From Aquificaceae bacterium (GTDB taxonomy: Bacteria > Aquificota > Aquificia > Aquificales > Aquificaceae), in assembly GCA_037481935.1 (NCBI GenBank), contig JBBFKQ010000009.1, positions 1-64,000 of the forward strand: a stretch of 64,000 bases of DNA, given 5' to 3'. Below are positions 52,542 to 61,424 of this stretch, piece by piece (within the stretch, counting starts at the first letter, position 1; the number at the start of each line of letters is the position of its first letter). The notes beneath the pieces were generated by a model, which ran no database searches, was not told the origin of the DNA, and saw only the letters and a program-made list of their open reading frames with translations. A program made the translations under genes and the position numbers.

Positions 52542-54053
52542 CTATATCTTTCCCATCAGCTTTGCCACATGCATCGCGTAGTTGCTGGCAGTGCCTGCAT
52601 AGCCGTAGTGGGGCACTCTGTAGGTTGCTTTCCTTAGCTCCGGATGGTCTTCCTCAAAATTCCTTATTTCCTCTACTGTCAGACCAGTCTTTTCCAGCAC
52701 CTGTTCAAATTCCTCCTTTGCCCTTCTCTTTGCCTCGGTGAGTATCATCTGACACCTTGAGTAGGCATGCACCTCTGCATCACCCTTTACTTCAATGGGT
52801 GCATAAAGAAGGTCCGGATAATCTCCGAGCACCTTTGCCATTGCGCCAACAGACATGGTGTTGGGAAGACATCCGTAAGGGGAAAGCTCACATATCATGT
52901 GCGCCTGTTTATTTTTGTAAGCATAAAGGGCTTTGCCGATAAGCATGTGACCCTCACCACCTGTGAGTCTGTAGTGGAAGTAAGGCCTTGCAAGGTCTTT
53001 GAGCTTTCTCTGGTCTGGCATGGGGTTCGGTATGTTGTTCAGGGCTTTTCTGAGCTTGTTGTAGACCATTCTGTAAAGCCTTGCTATGCTTTCTACTGCA
53101 AACTTTTTAAGATAATACTTTTTCACAAAGCCCTTTGCGTCTTCCAGTTTGAAAAGTTCCATGTTTATCAGATAGTCCATCCATACTGCCACAGGTGGAG
53201 GTATGACCTCCGCCCCTTCCTTTTCAAGCCATCTTTTCATGTTATAGTTGCCATCCCCTTCGTGGGTCTGCAGCCAGAATTCACCTGTTATCTTCACCCT
53301 TGGCTTTACTCTCAGCCTGTCCACTTCAACCTCATCCCATAGCCTTCTCACTTCTTTCAGGGCATCCACGAAATACCCTGTAAAGACATGCCACAGGAGA
53401 GAGTCGATTTTCTTCCCCTTTATTGGTCTGTTCCTGAGTTTCTCATACAGCAGTTCCACACTGTCTTTCACAACGGCATCAGTAGACCCCTCAACCACCT
53501 CATAGGGCCTCGTTGCGTGCTCCATGTCAGTTATAAGGTCTCCGTAGAACATGGAATAGACAAGCCCGAAAGTAAGTGGCATGCTTATCTCAAGACCACC
53601 ACCGGGTGCTGACTGCTCCATCTGGAGGAGGTCAAGGAGGAAAAGCCTGAAATCTTTAAGATTCATGCCTTCAAGAACTCTCTCGTAGGATTCATGATAC
53701 TGGCCAAATCTGCAGGGTCCGCAGGCTCCAATGGTCACAAAAAGGTAGTTGTTCTTTAAAGCCTCCTCGCCCTCCTTCTCCTTCAGTGTCATGAGCGTCC
53801 TTGCCAGATTACCCGCGGTAAAGGTTGTTGGGCAGCAGGCACCCACATCTATAAACTCCTTACCTATGTCCAGGTCCTGTCTCTCTATCTGGGGAAGGGG
53901 CATGCTCCTGTAGCCCATCCTTTCAAGAGAACCCTGAATGAGCCTTTCATGCTTCCATGTAAGCCCACCAAAGAGTATGGTGGTTCTTGGCCTTTCTTCC
54001 TTTGTGAAGGGTCTTGGTCTGTAGGCTCTATAGTGAAGTTCCTTTGTTCCCAT
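52542..54053 (-). CDS. COG3580-like 2-hydroxyacyl-CoA dehydratase/double-cubane-cluster-related protein
   Basis: This 503-residue protein begins TTILFGGLTWKHERLIQGSLERMGY. It has paired Cys C73-C74 (VGACCPTTFTAGN), C111-C114 (IGACGPCRFGQYH) and a late CELSPYGCLPNTM, consistent with a bound iron-sulfur cluster. It matches the last unit of the large clostridial activase-fusion proteins. The strong GGAGGG ribosome site and its first place in the operon suggest it is the main reductase component. The substrate is unknown. Confidence 0.8.
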   Translation of the reverse strand: MGTKELHYRAYRPRPFTKEERPRTTILFGGLTWKHERLIQGSLERMGYRSMPLPQIERQDLDIGKEFIDVGACCPTTFTAGNLARTLMTLKEKEGEEALKNNYLFVTIGACGPCRFGQYHESYERVLEGMNLKDFRLFLLDLLQMEQSAPGGGLEISMPLTFGLVYSMFYGDLITDMEHATRPYEVVEGSTDAVVKDSVELLYEKLRNRPIKGKKIDSLLWHVFTGYFVDALKEVRRLWDEVEVDRLRVKPRVKITGEFWLQTHEGDGNYNMKRWLEKEGAEVIPPPVAVWMDYLINMELFKLEDAKGFVKKYYLKKFAVESIARLYRMVYNKLRKALNNIPNPMPDQRKLKDLARPYFHYRLTGGEGHMLIGKALYAYKNKQAHMICELSPYGCLPNTMSVGAMAKVLGDYPDLLYAPIEVKGDAEVHAYSRCQMILTEAKRRAKEEFEQVLEKTGLTVEEIRNFEEDHPELRKATYRVPHYGYAGTASNYAMHVAKLMGKI

Positions 54054-54131
54054 GATGAGCCCTCCTTTGGTTTTTTAAAAATTTATACCTTGTGGGTAAT
54101 TTTTCTTTATGCTCTGTATCATATATGGAGC

Positions 54132-54156
54132 CCCATGCCTATATTTAAAGCATGGG
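54132..54156 (+). promoter_or_regulatory. -10 box of Uma2 gene inside an inverted repeat
   Basis: TATATT (54140-54145) ends 6 nt before the ATG. It is flanked by CCCATGC (54132-54138) and GCATGGG (54150-54156), a perfect 7-bp inverted repeat that includes the start codon. This looks like an operator or a 5' stem; no ribosome site is present. Confidence 0.4.
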
Positions 54157-54676
54157 TCTGGCTGAAAAGTATCCAGTGAGATATACAGTAGAAGACTGGA
54201 AAAGCTGGCAGGGAGACTGGGAGCTTGTTGAGGGCATCCCCTACGCCATGGCTTCGCCAAGACCGATTAATCAGGTTCTACTCTCAAGGCTTGTGCAACT
54301 GCTCGGTAATCTGCTTGATAAGGAATGCTCAGAGTGCTTTGTTGCTGTGGAGCTTGACTGGTATGTATCTTATGACACAGCAATAAGACCAGACCTTATG
54401 TTGTTGTGCGGGAAAATTCCTGAGAGAGTGGAAAGAGCTCCAGAAATGGTTGTTGAAATAGTTTCACCTTCCAGTAGGCAGATGGACGAAGGGCTAAAGT
54501 TTGAACTCTATGAAAGGGGAGGTGTGAAGTATTTTGTGCTTGTCTATCCCGATGAAAAAACTGTGAAGGTTTTTGAGCTTATGGAAGGCAGGTATGGAGA
54601 AAAGTCTGACAGAGGGTTCAGATTTGGCAAGTGTGAGATAGATATCAACTTTGATAAGGTCTTCCAGATGTTATAA
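54152..54676 (+). CDS. Uma2 family (DUF820) restriction-endonuclease-fold protein
   Basis: This 174-residue protein has a PD-(D/E)xK-like core. WELVEGIPYAMASPRPIN, then IRPDLMLLCG with the Asp, and PEMVVEIVSPSS with the Glu, are the family signatures. GGVKYFVLVYPDEKTVKVFEL ends the domain. Such proteins are abundant in cyanobacteria and some thermophiles, and their biological role is unclear. It is not next to mobile elements. Its stop codon overlaps the argG promoter. Confidence 0.88.
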   Translation: MGLAEKYPVRYTVEDWKSWQGDWELVEGIPYAMASPRPINQVLLSRLVQLLGNLLDKECSECFVAVELDWYVSYDTAIRPDLMLLCGKIPERVERAPEMVVEIVSPSSRQMDEGLKFELYERGGVKYFVLVYPDEKTVKVFELMEGRYGEKSDRGFRFGKCEIDINFDKVFQML

Positions 54677-54677
54677 T
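54651..54677 (+). promoter_or_regulatory. promoter of argG, leaderless layout
   Basis: TTGATA (54651-54656) and TATAAT (54672-54677) are 15 bp apart, and the ATG is 6 nt after the -10. The -10 overlaps the Uma2 stop. No ribosome site is present. Confidence 0.5.
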
Positions 54678-54683
54678 AAGCAT

Positions 54684-55886
54684 ATGGCTAAAAGAGTAAT
54701 TCTCGCCTACTCTGGTGGACTTGACACTTCTGTAATAGTTCGCTGGCTCACGGACAGAGGCTACGAGGTAATAACTTACACTGCAGATGTGGGTCAGGGA
54801 GAGGAACTTTCCGAAATACCTCACAAGGCAAAAGCCTCTGGGGCGGTTGAAGCTATAGTAGAAGACCTCAAGGAAGAGTTTGCAAGAGAATACTGTCTTC
54901 CAACACTCAGAGCACTTGCCCTCTACGAAGGAAAGTATCCTCTTACCGCAAGCCTTTCAAGACCACTAATAGCAAAAAAGCTGGTGGAATATGCAGAAAA
55001 GTTTGGGGCAGACTATGTGGCACATGGCTCCACTGGTAAGGGGAACGACCAGGTAAGGTTTGAAGCCTCCAGTTGGGCTCTGAACCCGGACCTTGAGGTG
55101 CTTGCACCGGTTAGAGAATGGGAGTTCCGTTCAAGGGAAGAGGAGGTAGAATATGCCCTCAAACACAACATACCGGTAAAGGCTACAAAGGAAAAACCCT
55201 ACTCCATAGACAAGAATCTCTGGGGTATTTCCATAGAATGCGGACCCCTGGAAGACCCGTGGACAGAACCTCCAGAGGATGCCTTTGAATGGACCATATC
55301 TCCAGAAAAGGCTCCCCAGGACCCGAAGTATGTGGAGATAGATTTTGAAAATGGTGTGCCCATCGGGCTAAATGGAGAGAGATTTGAAAGGCTAAGTGAG
55401 CTGATAATCAGGCTTAACGCAATCGCCGGGGGGCACGGAGTTGGTCGCATAGACATGGTGGAAAACAGGCTTGTTGGTATAAAAAGCAGAGAGGTTTACG
55501 AAGCTCCCGGTGCGTTAGTTCTCTACGAAGCTTACAGAGACCTTCTTTCCCTTGTGCTTGACCGTTTTACCTTCCATTACTTTTTAAATCACGTGCCTCA
55601 CGAATATGCAAAGGTAGTATACGAAGGGCTCTGGTTTTCACCCCTCAGGGAAGCACTGGATGCCTTTACAGAAAGAATCGCAAGGTATGCAACGGGCAGA
55701 GTAAGGCTGAAGCTTTACAAGGGTAGCCTTCGCGTTGTGGGCAGAAGCTCACCCAACAGCCTCTATGTGGAAGACCTCGCCACCTACTCAGAAAAGGACG
55801 CCTTTGACCACAGAGCCGGTGCAAACTTCACAAAGGTCTTTGGTCTGCCTCTGAAGGTGCTGGGAAGAAGAGTAAGAAAGAAATGA
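54684..55886 (+). CDS. argG: argininosuccinate synthase
   Basis: This 400-residue enzyme joins citrulline and aspartate using ATP in arginine synthesis. The N-terminal P-loop AYSGGLDTSVIVRWL, STGKGNDQVRFE, IDKNLWGISIECG and GGHGVGRIDMVENRLVGIKSREVYEAP are all diagnostic, and length is normal. The start at 54684 gives MAKRVILAYSGGLD; an earlier in-frame ATG would lie upstream of the -10 box. It overlaps aroD as ATGA. Confidence 0.97.
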   Translation: MAKRVILAYSGGLDTSVIVRWLTDRGYEVITYTADVGQGEELSEIPHKAKASGAVEAIVEDLKEEFAREYCLPTLRALALYEGKYPLTASLSRPLIAKKLVEYAEKFGADYVAHGSTGKGNDQVRFEASSWALNPDLEVLAPVREWEFRSREEEVEYALKHNIPVKATKEKPYSIDKNLWGISIECGPLEDPWTEPPEDAFEWTISPEKAPQDPKYVEIDFENGVPIGLNGERFERLSELIIRLNAIAGGHGVGRIDMVENRLVGIKSREVYEAPGALVLYEAYRDLLSLVLDRFTFHYFLNHVPHEYAKVVYEGLWFSPLREALDAFTERIARYATGRVRLKLYKGSLRVVGRSSPNSLYVEDLATYSEKDAFDHRAGANFTKVFGLPLKVLGRRVRKK

Positions 55887-56542
55887 TGCTCATAGCTGTC
55901 CCTCTCTCCGACAGGGGCTTTGAAGAAAATCTGAAACTTTGCAGAGAAAAAGGTGCGGACATAGTGGAGCTGAGGGTAGACCTTTTTGAAAAGAAAGACC
56001 CTCAGTTTGTGCTGGATTGTATAAATAAGGTTCATAGGGGTGGTCTTAAAAGCATACTTACAGTCAGAAGTGAAAGAGAAGGAGGCTCAAGAGTTGAAAA
56101 CAGGCTTGATATATTCAAAGCATGCTCACCTTACAGCGACTACACAGACATAGAGCTTTCCTCTCAGGAAGTGATATCTCAGGTCAGAGACACGGTAAAG
56201 TCCGCAGGTAAAAAACTCATAATCTCCTACCACAACTTTGAGCTCACACCTGCCAACTGGATACTGAAAGAAATTTTCAGAGAGGCAAGAAGGTGGGGTG
56301 CAGATATTGTGAAAGTCTCCGTCAGAGCCAACTCCTATGACGATACAGCAAGACTTCTCTGTCTTGGCAAGGAAGAGGAAGGAGACAAAATCCTTATAGC
56401 CATGGGTGAATACGGTAAAGTTTCAAGGGCTGCAGGTTTTGTGTTCGGCTCTGTCATAAGTTATGCCTTTGTGGGTGCTGCAGTGGCACCGGGGCAGTTA
56501 ACTCTTGAAGATGCGGTAAGGCTGAGAAGTCTGCTTTTATGA
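55883..56542 (+). CDS. aroD: 3-dehydroquinate dehydratase, type I
   Basis: This 219-residue class I aldolase-fold enzyme of the shikimate pathway has ADIVELRVDLFE and SILTVRSEREGG. The catalytic His is in ISYHNFEL, the Schiff-base Lys in ADIVKVSVRAN, and GSVISYAF lies near the end. Two ATG codons in tandem could start it; the first overlaps the argG stop. Pairing with argG puts amino-acid synthesis genes together. A promoter for the next gene lies just downstream. Confidence 0.93.
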   Translation: MMLIAVPLSDRGFEENLKLCREKGADIVELRVDLFEKKDPQFVLDCINKVHRGGLKSILTVRSEREGGSRVENRLDIFKACSPYSDYTDIELSSQEVISQVRDTVKSAGKKLIISYHNFELTPANWILKEIFREARRWGADIVKVSVRANSYDDTARLLCLGKEEEGDKILIAMGEYGKVSRAAGFVFGSVISYAFVGAAVAPGQLTLEDAVRLRSLLL

Positions 56543-56572
56543 TGTTCATATCCCACTGAACCCGAATACCCC

Positions 56573-56624
56573 TTGCAAAGTTTTCTCATTAGAGATATAA
56601 TCTATAATAATGACCTTAGTCATT
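56573..56624 (+). promoter_or_regulatory. promoter and operator-like inverted repeat before the di-haem peroxidase gene
   Basis: TTGCAA (56573-56578) and TATAAT (56596-56601) have a 17-bp spacer. A second TATAAT follows at 56603-56608. Directly at the predicted start lies AATGAC-CTTA-GTCATT (56609-56624), a 6-bp inverted repeat followed by T residues. It may be a repressor site or an early hairpin. Confidence 0.55.
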
Positions 56625-56662
56625 TTTTACATGATAAAAGAATTTTATAAGGAGGTGGTGCA

Positions 56663-57775
56663 ATGAAGAAGCTGCTTCTGAGCGCTGTAATGGCGGGTAT
56701 TGTTGCAGGCGCAGGTGTCTATGCCCAGAGCAAAGGGAAGGCTCAGGTTCCACAGCCGCAGGACGAGGATTCCAAACTTCTGGAGCAGGCAAGACAGTTC
56801 TTCCAGCCATTGCCCGCAGTTGTAGACAATCCTCAAAACCCTATAACCAAAGAAAAGGTGGAACTTGGTAAGATGCTCTACCATGACCCGAGACTTTCAA
56901 AAAGCGGTCTCATAAGCTGCAATACCTGCCATAATCTGGCAACCTATGGTGTAGATAATCTCCCCACATCCGTGGGACATGGTTGGGCAATAGGTCCGAG
57001 GAATGCGCCCACGGTGTACAACGCTGCCCTTCACATTGCACAGTTCTGGGACGGAAGGGCAAAGGATGTGGAAGAGCAGGCTCTCGGTCCCATACTCAAC
57101 CCTATAGAGATGGCAATGCCTTCGGAAAAGGAAGTAATGGAAAGACTCAGGTCCATACCTGAATATGTGGAGATGTTCAAAAAGGCCTTCCCCAACGAAA
57201 AGGAGCCCCTCAGGTATGAAAACATAGGTAAGGCAATAGGTGCCTTTGAAAGAACGCTGGTAACACCCTCAAGATTTGATGAGTTTTTGAAGGGCAACAC
57301 AAAAGCTCTCACTGCAGAGGAAAAGAAGGGATTAAAACTTTTCATGGAGGTGGGATGCGTTGCCTGTCATTCGGGACCGGCACTGGGCGGAAACGCCTTT
57401 TTTAAGTTTGGCCAGTTTGTGGATTACTGGAAAGCAACCACACCATACGTGACCCTTGATAAGCCTACCATACCCGTTGACCTCGGAAGGTTTGCTGTAA
57501 CCCATAAGGAAGAGGATATGTTCGTGTTCAAGTCGCCTTCCCTCAGGAACATAGAAAAAACTTACCCTTACTTCCACGATGGAAGTGTATGGAGGCTTGA
57601 GGATGCAGTGAAAATCATGTCCGAAACCCAGCTGGGAAGAAAACTGACCGATGAAGAGACTCGCCAGATAGTAGCCTTTTTAAAGTCCCTTACTGGTCAG
57701 ATACCCAAGCATGCCCTTGAGTTGCCAGTTCTGCCAACATCCACAGACAGAACTCCAAAACCTTCTGCAAAATAA
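56663..57775 (+). CDS. di-haem cytochrome c peroxidase (CcpA/MauG family), periplasmic
   Basis: This 370-residue exported protein has a signal peptide (MKKLLLSAVMAGIVAGAGVYAQ). It has two haem c motifs, CNTCH at 86-90 and CVACH at 232-236. Family text includes LGKMLYHDPRLSKSGLISC, GRNAPTVYNAA-like PRNAPTVYNAA, FWDGRAKDVEEQALGPI and PSLRNIEKTYPYFHDG. It would reduce hydrogen peroxide with electrons from a cytochrome. The GGAGGTGG ribosome site is strong. A hairpin with A and T flanks follows, so the gene is probably a single-gene transcript. Confidence 0.94.
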   Translation: MKKLLLSAVMAGIVAGAGVYAQSKGKAQVPQPQDEDSKLLEQARQFFQPLPAVVDNPQNPITKEKVELGKMLYHDPRLSKSGLISCNTCHNLATYGVDNLPTSVGHGWAIGPRNAPTVYNAALHIAQFWDGRAKDVEEQALGPILNPIEMAMPSEKEVMERLRSIPEYVEMFKKAFPNEKEPLRYENIGKAIGAFERTLVTPSRFDEFLKGNTKALTAEEKKGLKLFMEVGCVACHSGPALGGNAFFKFGQFVDYWKATTPYVTLDKPTIPVDLGRFAVTHKEEDMFVFKSPSLRNIEKTYPYFHDGSVWRLEDAVKIMSETQLGRKLTDEETRQIVAFLKSLTGQIPKHALELPVLPTSTDRTPKPSAK

Positions 57776-57784
57776 AAAAACACT

Positions 57785-57805
57785 GGGTCCCTAGCGGGAC
57801 CCTTT
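57785..57805 (+). terminator. rho-independent terminator-like hairpin after the peroxidase gene
   Basis: GGGTCCC (57785-57791), loop TAGC and GGGACCC (57796-57802) form a 7-bp stem followed by TTT. An A-run (from 57773) precedes it. The T-run is short but the stem is perfect. Confidence 0.65.
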
Positions 57806-57810
57806 ATAAT
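57805..57810 (+). promoter_or_regulatory. -10 box of the secreted-protein gene, leaderless layout
   Basis: TATAAT directly follows the terminator stem and ends 10 nt before the ATG at 57821. No ribosome site is visible. The -35 position would fall inside the hairpin. Confidence 0.45.
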
Positions 57811-57820
57811 TGATACAAGC

Positions 57821-58261
57821 ATGTTCTTCTGGTTTTCTATACTTCTGATATTTGCCTTTGCCCTTGGTGAAAACCTGGATAGACAGCTTCTTGAATTTGA
57901 AAATCTGCTTCAGAGGCACGGACTTCGCTTCAAGAAGAAAAAGTCAGTAGAGGAGGCGGTCTACGCCCACAGAAACGTCACCCTTAGAGTGCAGTATAAC
58001 CACAGGGTGCACTTTATGAGTGCGTGGATAGTGCCAAGAAGGGATTACAGAGATAACAGGCGGACTCTTGATTTCCTGTCCTATGCTGCAAAGACCTTCT
58101 GTATGGCGGACGAAAAACAAGTTGCAGACTTCAGAGACCGGGTGGCTTATTCCATAAGCCACACAAAAAGCACACCTCTCACAGTGGGCAAGTGCTCTGG
58201 AGAGCTCCGCCATGTGGCGGAGTTTATGAACTGGGAACTTATCCTGAATATAAGAGAATGA
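57821..58261 (+). CDS. exported protein of unknown function
   Basis: This 146-residue protein has an N-terminal hydrophobic signal (MFFWFSILLIFAFALGEN). The mature part contains RHGLRFKKKKSVEEAVYAHRNVTLRVQYN and two Cys (KTFCMADE, GKCSGEL) that could form a disulfide. No family is recognised. It is preceded by a -10 box and followed by the pabC-like gene with an ATGA overlap, so it is co-expressed with that cytosolic enzyme. Confidence 0.65.
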   Translation: MFFWFSILLIFAFALGENLDRQLLEFENLLQRHGLRFKKKKSVEEAVYAHRNVTLRVQYNHRVHFMSAWIVPRRDYRDNRRTLDFLSYAAKTFCMADEKQVADFRDRVAYSISHTKSTPLTVGKCSGELRHVAEFMNWELILNIRE

Positions 58262-58992
58262 CCAACCGCACCCTACTCTTTGGCGAAGGTCTTTTTGAAA
58301 CCATAAGATGGAGGCCTTCAGAAGAAAAACTTAGGCTGCACTATGAGAGGCTCTCCTCCTCTGCAGGCTACCTTGGCATACCCTGCCCCACCTATGAGGA
58401 ATTCATCAGAGACCTTCTGCAGGTGGCAGGGAGCAGGGATGGGCTTTATCTGAAGTATTTGCTAATTTCAAAAGGCGGAGACTTCCTGACAGACAGACCA
58501 TCCTCTCATGGCACGCTTATAATTGCAAAAAGTCTGAAGCCTGCACCCCTCAAAGTAAGACTGTGTCTTTCTTCCTACAGAAGACACTCTTCCGACCCAG
58601 TGTGCAGACACAAGACAACCTCTTACCTTTTTAACCTTCTTGTTAAAAGAGAGGCTAAAAGGAGAGGTTACTGGGATGGTGTTGTATTGAACGAGAGAGG
58701 TCATACATGTGAAACGTCAACCGCAAACCTTCTTTTTTTAAAAGGCTCAAGGTTATACACGCCTGCGAGGGAGTGTGGACTTCTCTGGGGAACTACACTT
58801 GAATTTCTGAGCAGGCGACTGGAGGTAAGAGAGGAGTATCTGGAGCTTTCAGCCCTAAAAAGTTGCGATAGCCTCTTTGTGTTGAACTCTCTTGTCCTGT
58901 GCGCAGCGGTTGAAGAGATGGATGGAGAAAGGCTGAGGGTTGATAGAGATGCCCTTGAGGAAATCAACCGTATCCTAAAAGCCTCCCAATAG
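58258..58992 (+). CDS. pabC: aminotransferase class IV, probable 4-amino-4-deoxychorismate lyase
   Basis: This 244-residue PLP fold-type IV enzyme begins MTNRTLLFGEGLFETIRW. It has the cofactor lysine in HKTTSYLFNLLVKREA, matching the lyase-type 'KTTNYL' motif. NERGHTCETSTANLLFLKG is the phosphate-binding turn. It is shorter than branched-chain aminotransferases (~300), favouring PabC for p-aminobenzoate and folate. The start overlaps the upstream stop as ATGA. The 3' end overlaps ispD by 29 bp, tail to tail. Confidence 0.8.
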   Translation: MTNRTLLFGEGLFETIRWRPSEEKLRLHYERLSSSAGYLGIPCPTYEEFIRDLLQVAGSRDGLYLKYLLISKGGDFLTDRPSSHGTLIIAKSLKPAPLKVRLCLSSYRRHSSDPVCRHKTTSYLFNLLVKREAKRRGYWDGVVLNERGHTCETSTANLLFLKGSRLYTPARECGLLWGTTLEFLSRRLEVREEYLELSALKSCDSLFVLNSLVLCAAVEEMDGERLRVDRDALEEINRILKASQ

Positions 58993-59605
58993 CCTCCGCA
59001 AGAAGCATATCCTCAGGATAGGTGACCTTTACGTTGGTTACTTCTCCCTGAACAACTCCCACCCTGTAGCCATACCTTTCCAAAAGCTGGGCATCATCAG
59101 TTACAGAAAAGCCCTCTCCCCTTGCCCTGAAATGGCAGTCAAGAAGAACCCTTCTTCTAAAAGCCTGAGGAGTCTGAGAAAGCCACAGGTTTGACCTGTC
59201 TACAGTCTCCACCACCATACCATGAACCACTCTTTTTACAGTATCTCTTATGGGCACTGCCGGCACCTTACCTTCAAATTCCCCCAGTTGGGAAACCTTC
59301 AAAAAAAGCTCAAGGCTTGCAAAGGGTCTTGCACAGTCATGTATGACCACCACCTCCCCCTGAGCCTCAAGAACCGCATTAAAGACCGAATCCTGCCTCT
59401 CCCTTCCACCGGGAACCTTCCTTACACCCTCAGGGACGCTTATGCCCATATCCTCAGAAGGCAGAACAAGAAGTGTTTCATCAAACCTGCCAAGAAGCCT
59501 CTCAAGGGAATGCATGAAAAGGGGCTTCCCGAGAAGTCTTTCAAACTGCTTTTTTCTGCCAAAACGCCTTCCTTCCCCTGCAGAGAGAAGAACAAGGCTT
59601 ATCAT
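58964..59605 (-). CDS. ispD: 2-C-methyl-D-erythritol 4-phosphate cytidylyltransferase
   Basis: This 213-residue MEP-pathway enzyme couples CTP to MEP. The nucleotide-binding LLSAGEGRRFGRKKQF, GGRERQDSVFNAV, VIHDCARPF and TDDAQLLERYGYRV motifs are standard. It fits with the prenyl synthase elsewhere in the window, which uses the pathway's products. Its start overlaps the upstream unknown gene as ATGA. Length is typical. Confidence 0.94.
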   Translation of the reverse strand: MISLVLLSAGEGRRFGRKKQFERLLGKPLFMHSLERLLGRFDETLLVLPSEDMGISVPEGVRKVPGGRERQDSVFNAVLEAQGEVVVIHDCARPFASLELFLKVSQLGEFEGKVPAVPIRDTVKRVVHGMVVETVDRSNLWLSQTPQAFRRRVLLDCHFRARGEGFSVTDDAQLLERYGYRVGVVQGEVTNVKVTYPEDMLLAEAIGRLLGYG

Positions 59606-59979
59606 TCTTCCTTGAGCCTTTCAATCCTTTCCTTTAACTCCTCTCTCAGCTCCTCCACTATGGGGTTCTCAGAGGAAAAGAAGTATTCCCCGTCTATGTC
59701 AAGCACCATGGCGAGAAGATAGAAGCCTTTGACCTCATTCTCAAGGGCTTCCCTGGTGACTCTGTCAAGGAGCTTTTTTACGCTTTCAGGGTCTTTCATG
59801 TTAACTCTTATATCCACAAACTCAAATTCTTCCACATCTATCTGATTGACCGGCAGGTCCTCTCTCTGCACATACACGGGTGAGTATATGCAGTATACGG
59901 TATGCTCACCCACAGCCCTATCTTTCAGACCTTCAAAGAGCCTTTCCACGTATGCCCTTACCTGATGCCTTACACTCAT
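59602..59979 (-). CDS. unknown protein upstream of ispD
   Basis: This 125-residue protein with alternating strands and helices and an acidic C-terminal helix (VEELREELKERIERL) has no recognisable family. It has stretches such as VGEHTVYCIYSPVYVQRE and EFEFVDIRVNMKDPESVKKLL, and a single Cys. The start overlaps nothing, lying 11 bp after the aldehyde dehydrogenase stop. It is in a likely three-gene operon, dehydrogenase-unknown-ispD. Confidence 0.6.
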   Translation of the reverse strand: MSVRHQVRAYVERLFEGLKDRAVGEHTVYCIYSPVYVQREDLPVNQIDVEEFEFVDIRVNMKDPESVKKLLDRVTREALENEVKGFYLLAMVLDIDGEYFFSSENPIVEELREELKERIERLKEE

Positions 59980-59989
59980 GGGGAATATT

Positions 59990-61420
59990 TTAGCTCAAAT
60001 CAAAGACCACCATCTTTATCTCCGTATAATCCTCCACCGCAAAGCGCGGTCCTTCTCTTCCTATGCCTGAATACTTCACTCCCCCATAGGGCATGTGGTC
60101 TGCCCTGAAGTTGGGACCTTCGTTTATGAGCACGCCTCCTGCATTGATTTTTCTTATGAACTCCCATGCTACTCCTATATCTCTCGTAAAAACACCCACC
60201 TGAAGACCGTATTCTGAGTCGTTGACCATCCGTATGGCTTCTTCCACCTCCCTGTAGGGATTTACCACCACCACTGGGGCAAAGGCTTCCTCCCTGAAAA
60301 GCTTCACATGAGCCGGCACAAGGGAGACTATTGTAGGGGAGAGAACTGTCAAAGCCCTGTCTCCACAGGATACACCACCCGTCACAAGCCTTGCACCCTC
60401 CTGAAGGGCCTCATCTATCCACTCCTGCACCCTCTGAACTTCAGAGAGGCCTATCATGGGACCCACATCCGTGTCTTCCTGCATGGGGTCTCCCACTTTA
60501 AGCTTTTCTACCGCATGCTGAAGCTCCTCAAGAAAATGGTCAAAGAGCTCCTCATGAACAAAAACCCTCTGCACAGAGATACATACCTGACCCGCTATGG
60601 CGTAGCCGCCAAGGACTGTTTTATGCACAGCCTTTTTCAAGTCTCCGTCTTTATGAAGCACTATGGCTGAGTTAGAACCCAGCTCAAGAACCACCTTCTT
60701 TATACCTGCCTGTCTTGTTATTATCTCCCCTACCTTTCTGCTTCCAGTAAAGGAAACAACCCTCACATCAGGATGGGTAGTCATAGCCCTTCCCACATCG
60801 CCATAACCGGGCAGTATGGAAAGAGCCTGTGGTGGCAGTCCTGCCTCAAGAAGAACTTCTCCCAGCATGAGGGGCGTGAGGGGTGTTCTTTCTGAGGGCT
60901 TGAGAATTACCGCATTGCCACAGGCAAGGGCTGGTGCCACCTTGTGCATGGAAAGGTTCAGGGGAAAGTTGAAGGGCGTTATGGCACAGATTACGCCCAC
61001 AGGCTGGCGTATGTAGAAACCCACTTTGCCCCTCCCGTTGGGATGTGCGTCCATGGGAATTACTTCACCACCTACCCTTTTTGCCTCCTCTGCAGAGAAG
61101 ATAAGGGTCTGGATGGCACGCTGGACCTCCGTCCTTGCCTCCCTTATGGTTTTTCCCACCTCAAGCACCAGAGTTCTTGCAAACTCCTCAGACCTTTCCC
61201 TCAGAAGCTGGCTTGCCCTCATAAGTATTTCATACCTCTCGTAAGGTGTCAGGGAGGAGAGTCTTCTGTGTCCCTCCTTTGCCAGTTCTACAGCCCTGTG
61301 CACATCTTCCTCCATAGCCCTTGAGACCTCTGCCACAGTCTCACCTGTGTAGGGATAGACTACCGGCATCTTCTCCTCTTTTGAAACCCATTCTCCACCA
61401 AGTAAAAGCTCTGTTCTCAT
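59990..61420 (-). CDS. NAD(P)-dependent aldehyde dehydrogenase
   Basis: This 476-residue ALDH-superfamily enzyme has the NAD-site [11 protein letters not shown], the general-base Glu in [11 protein letters not shown] and catalytic Cys in [12 protein letters not shown]. The C-terminal EAFAPVVVV and [24 protein letters not shown] follow. The subgroup resembles lactaldehyde or non-phosphorylating glyceraldehyde-3-phosphate enzymes, which cannot be separated by eye. A TAAAAT box lies 8 nt before the ATG with no ribosome site. Confidence 0.9.
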   Translation of the reverse strand: MRTELLLGGEWVSKEEKMPVVYPYTGETVAEVSRAMEEDVHRAVELAKEGHRRLSSLTPYERYEILMRASQLLRERSEEFARTLVLEVGKTIREARTEVQRAIQTLIFSAEEAKRVGGEVIPMDAHPNGRGKVGFYIRQPVGVICAITPFNFPLNLSMHKVAPALACGNAVILKPSERTPLTPLMLGEVLLEAGLPPQALSILPGYGDVGRAMTTHPDVRVVSFTGSRKVGEIITRQAGIKKVVLELGSNSAIVLHKDGDLKKAVHKTVLGGYAIAGQVCISVQRVFVHEELFDHFLEELQHAVEKLKVGDPMQEDTDVGPMIGLSEVQRVQEWIDEALQEGARLVTGGVSCGDRALTVLSPTIVSLVPAHVKLFREEAFAPVVVVNPYREVEEAIRMVNDSEYGLQVGVFTRDIGVAWEFIRKINAGGVLINEGPNFRADHMPYGGVKYSGIGREGPRFAVEDYTEIKMVVFDLS

Positions 61421-61424
61421 AGGT

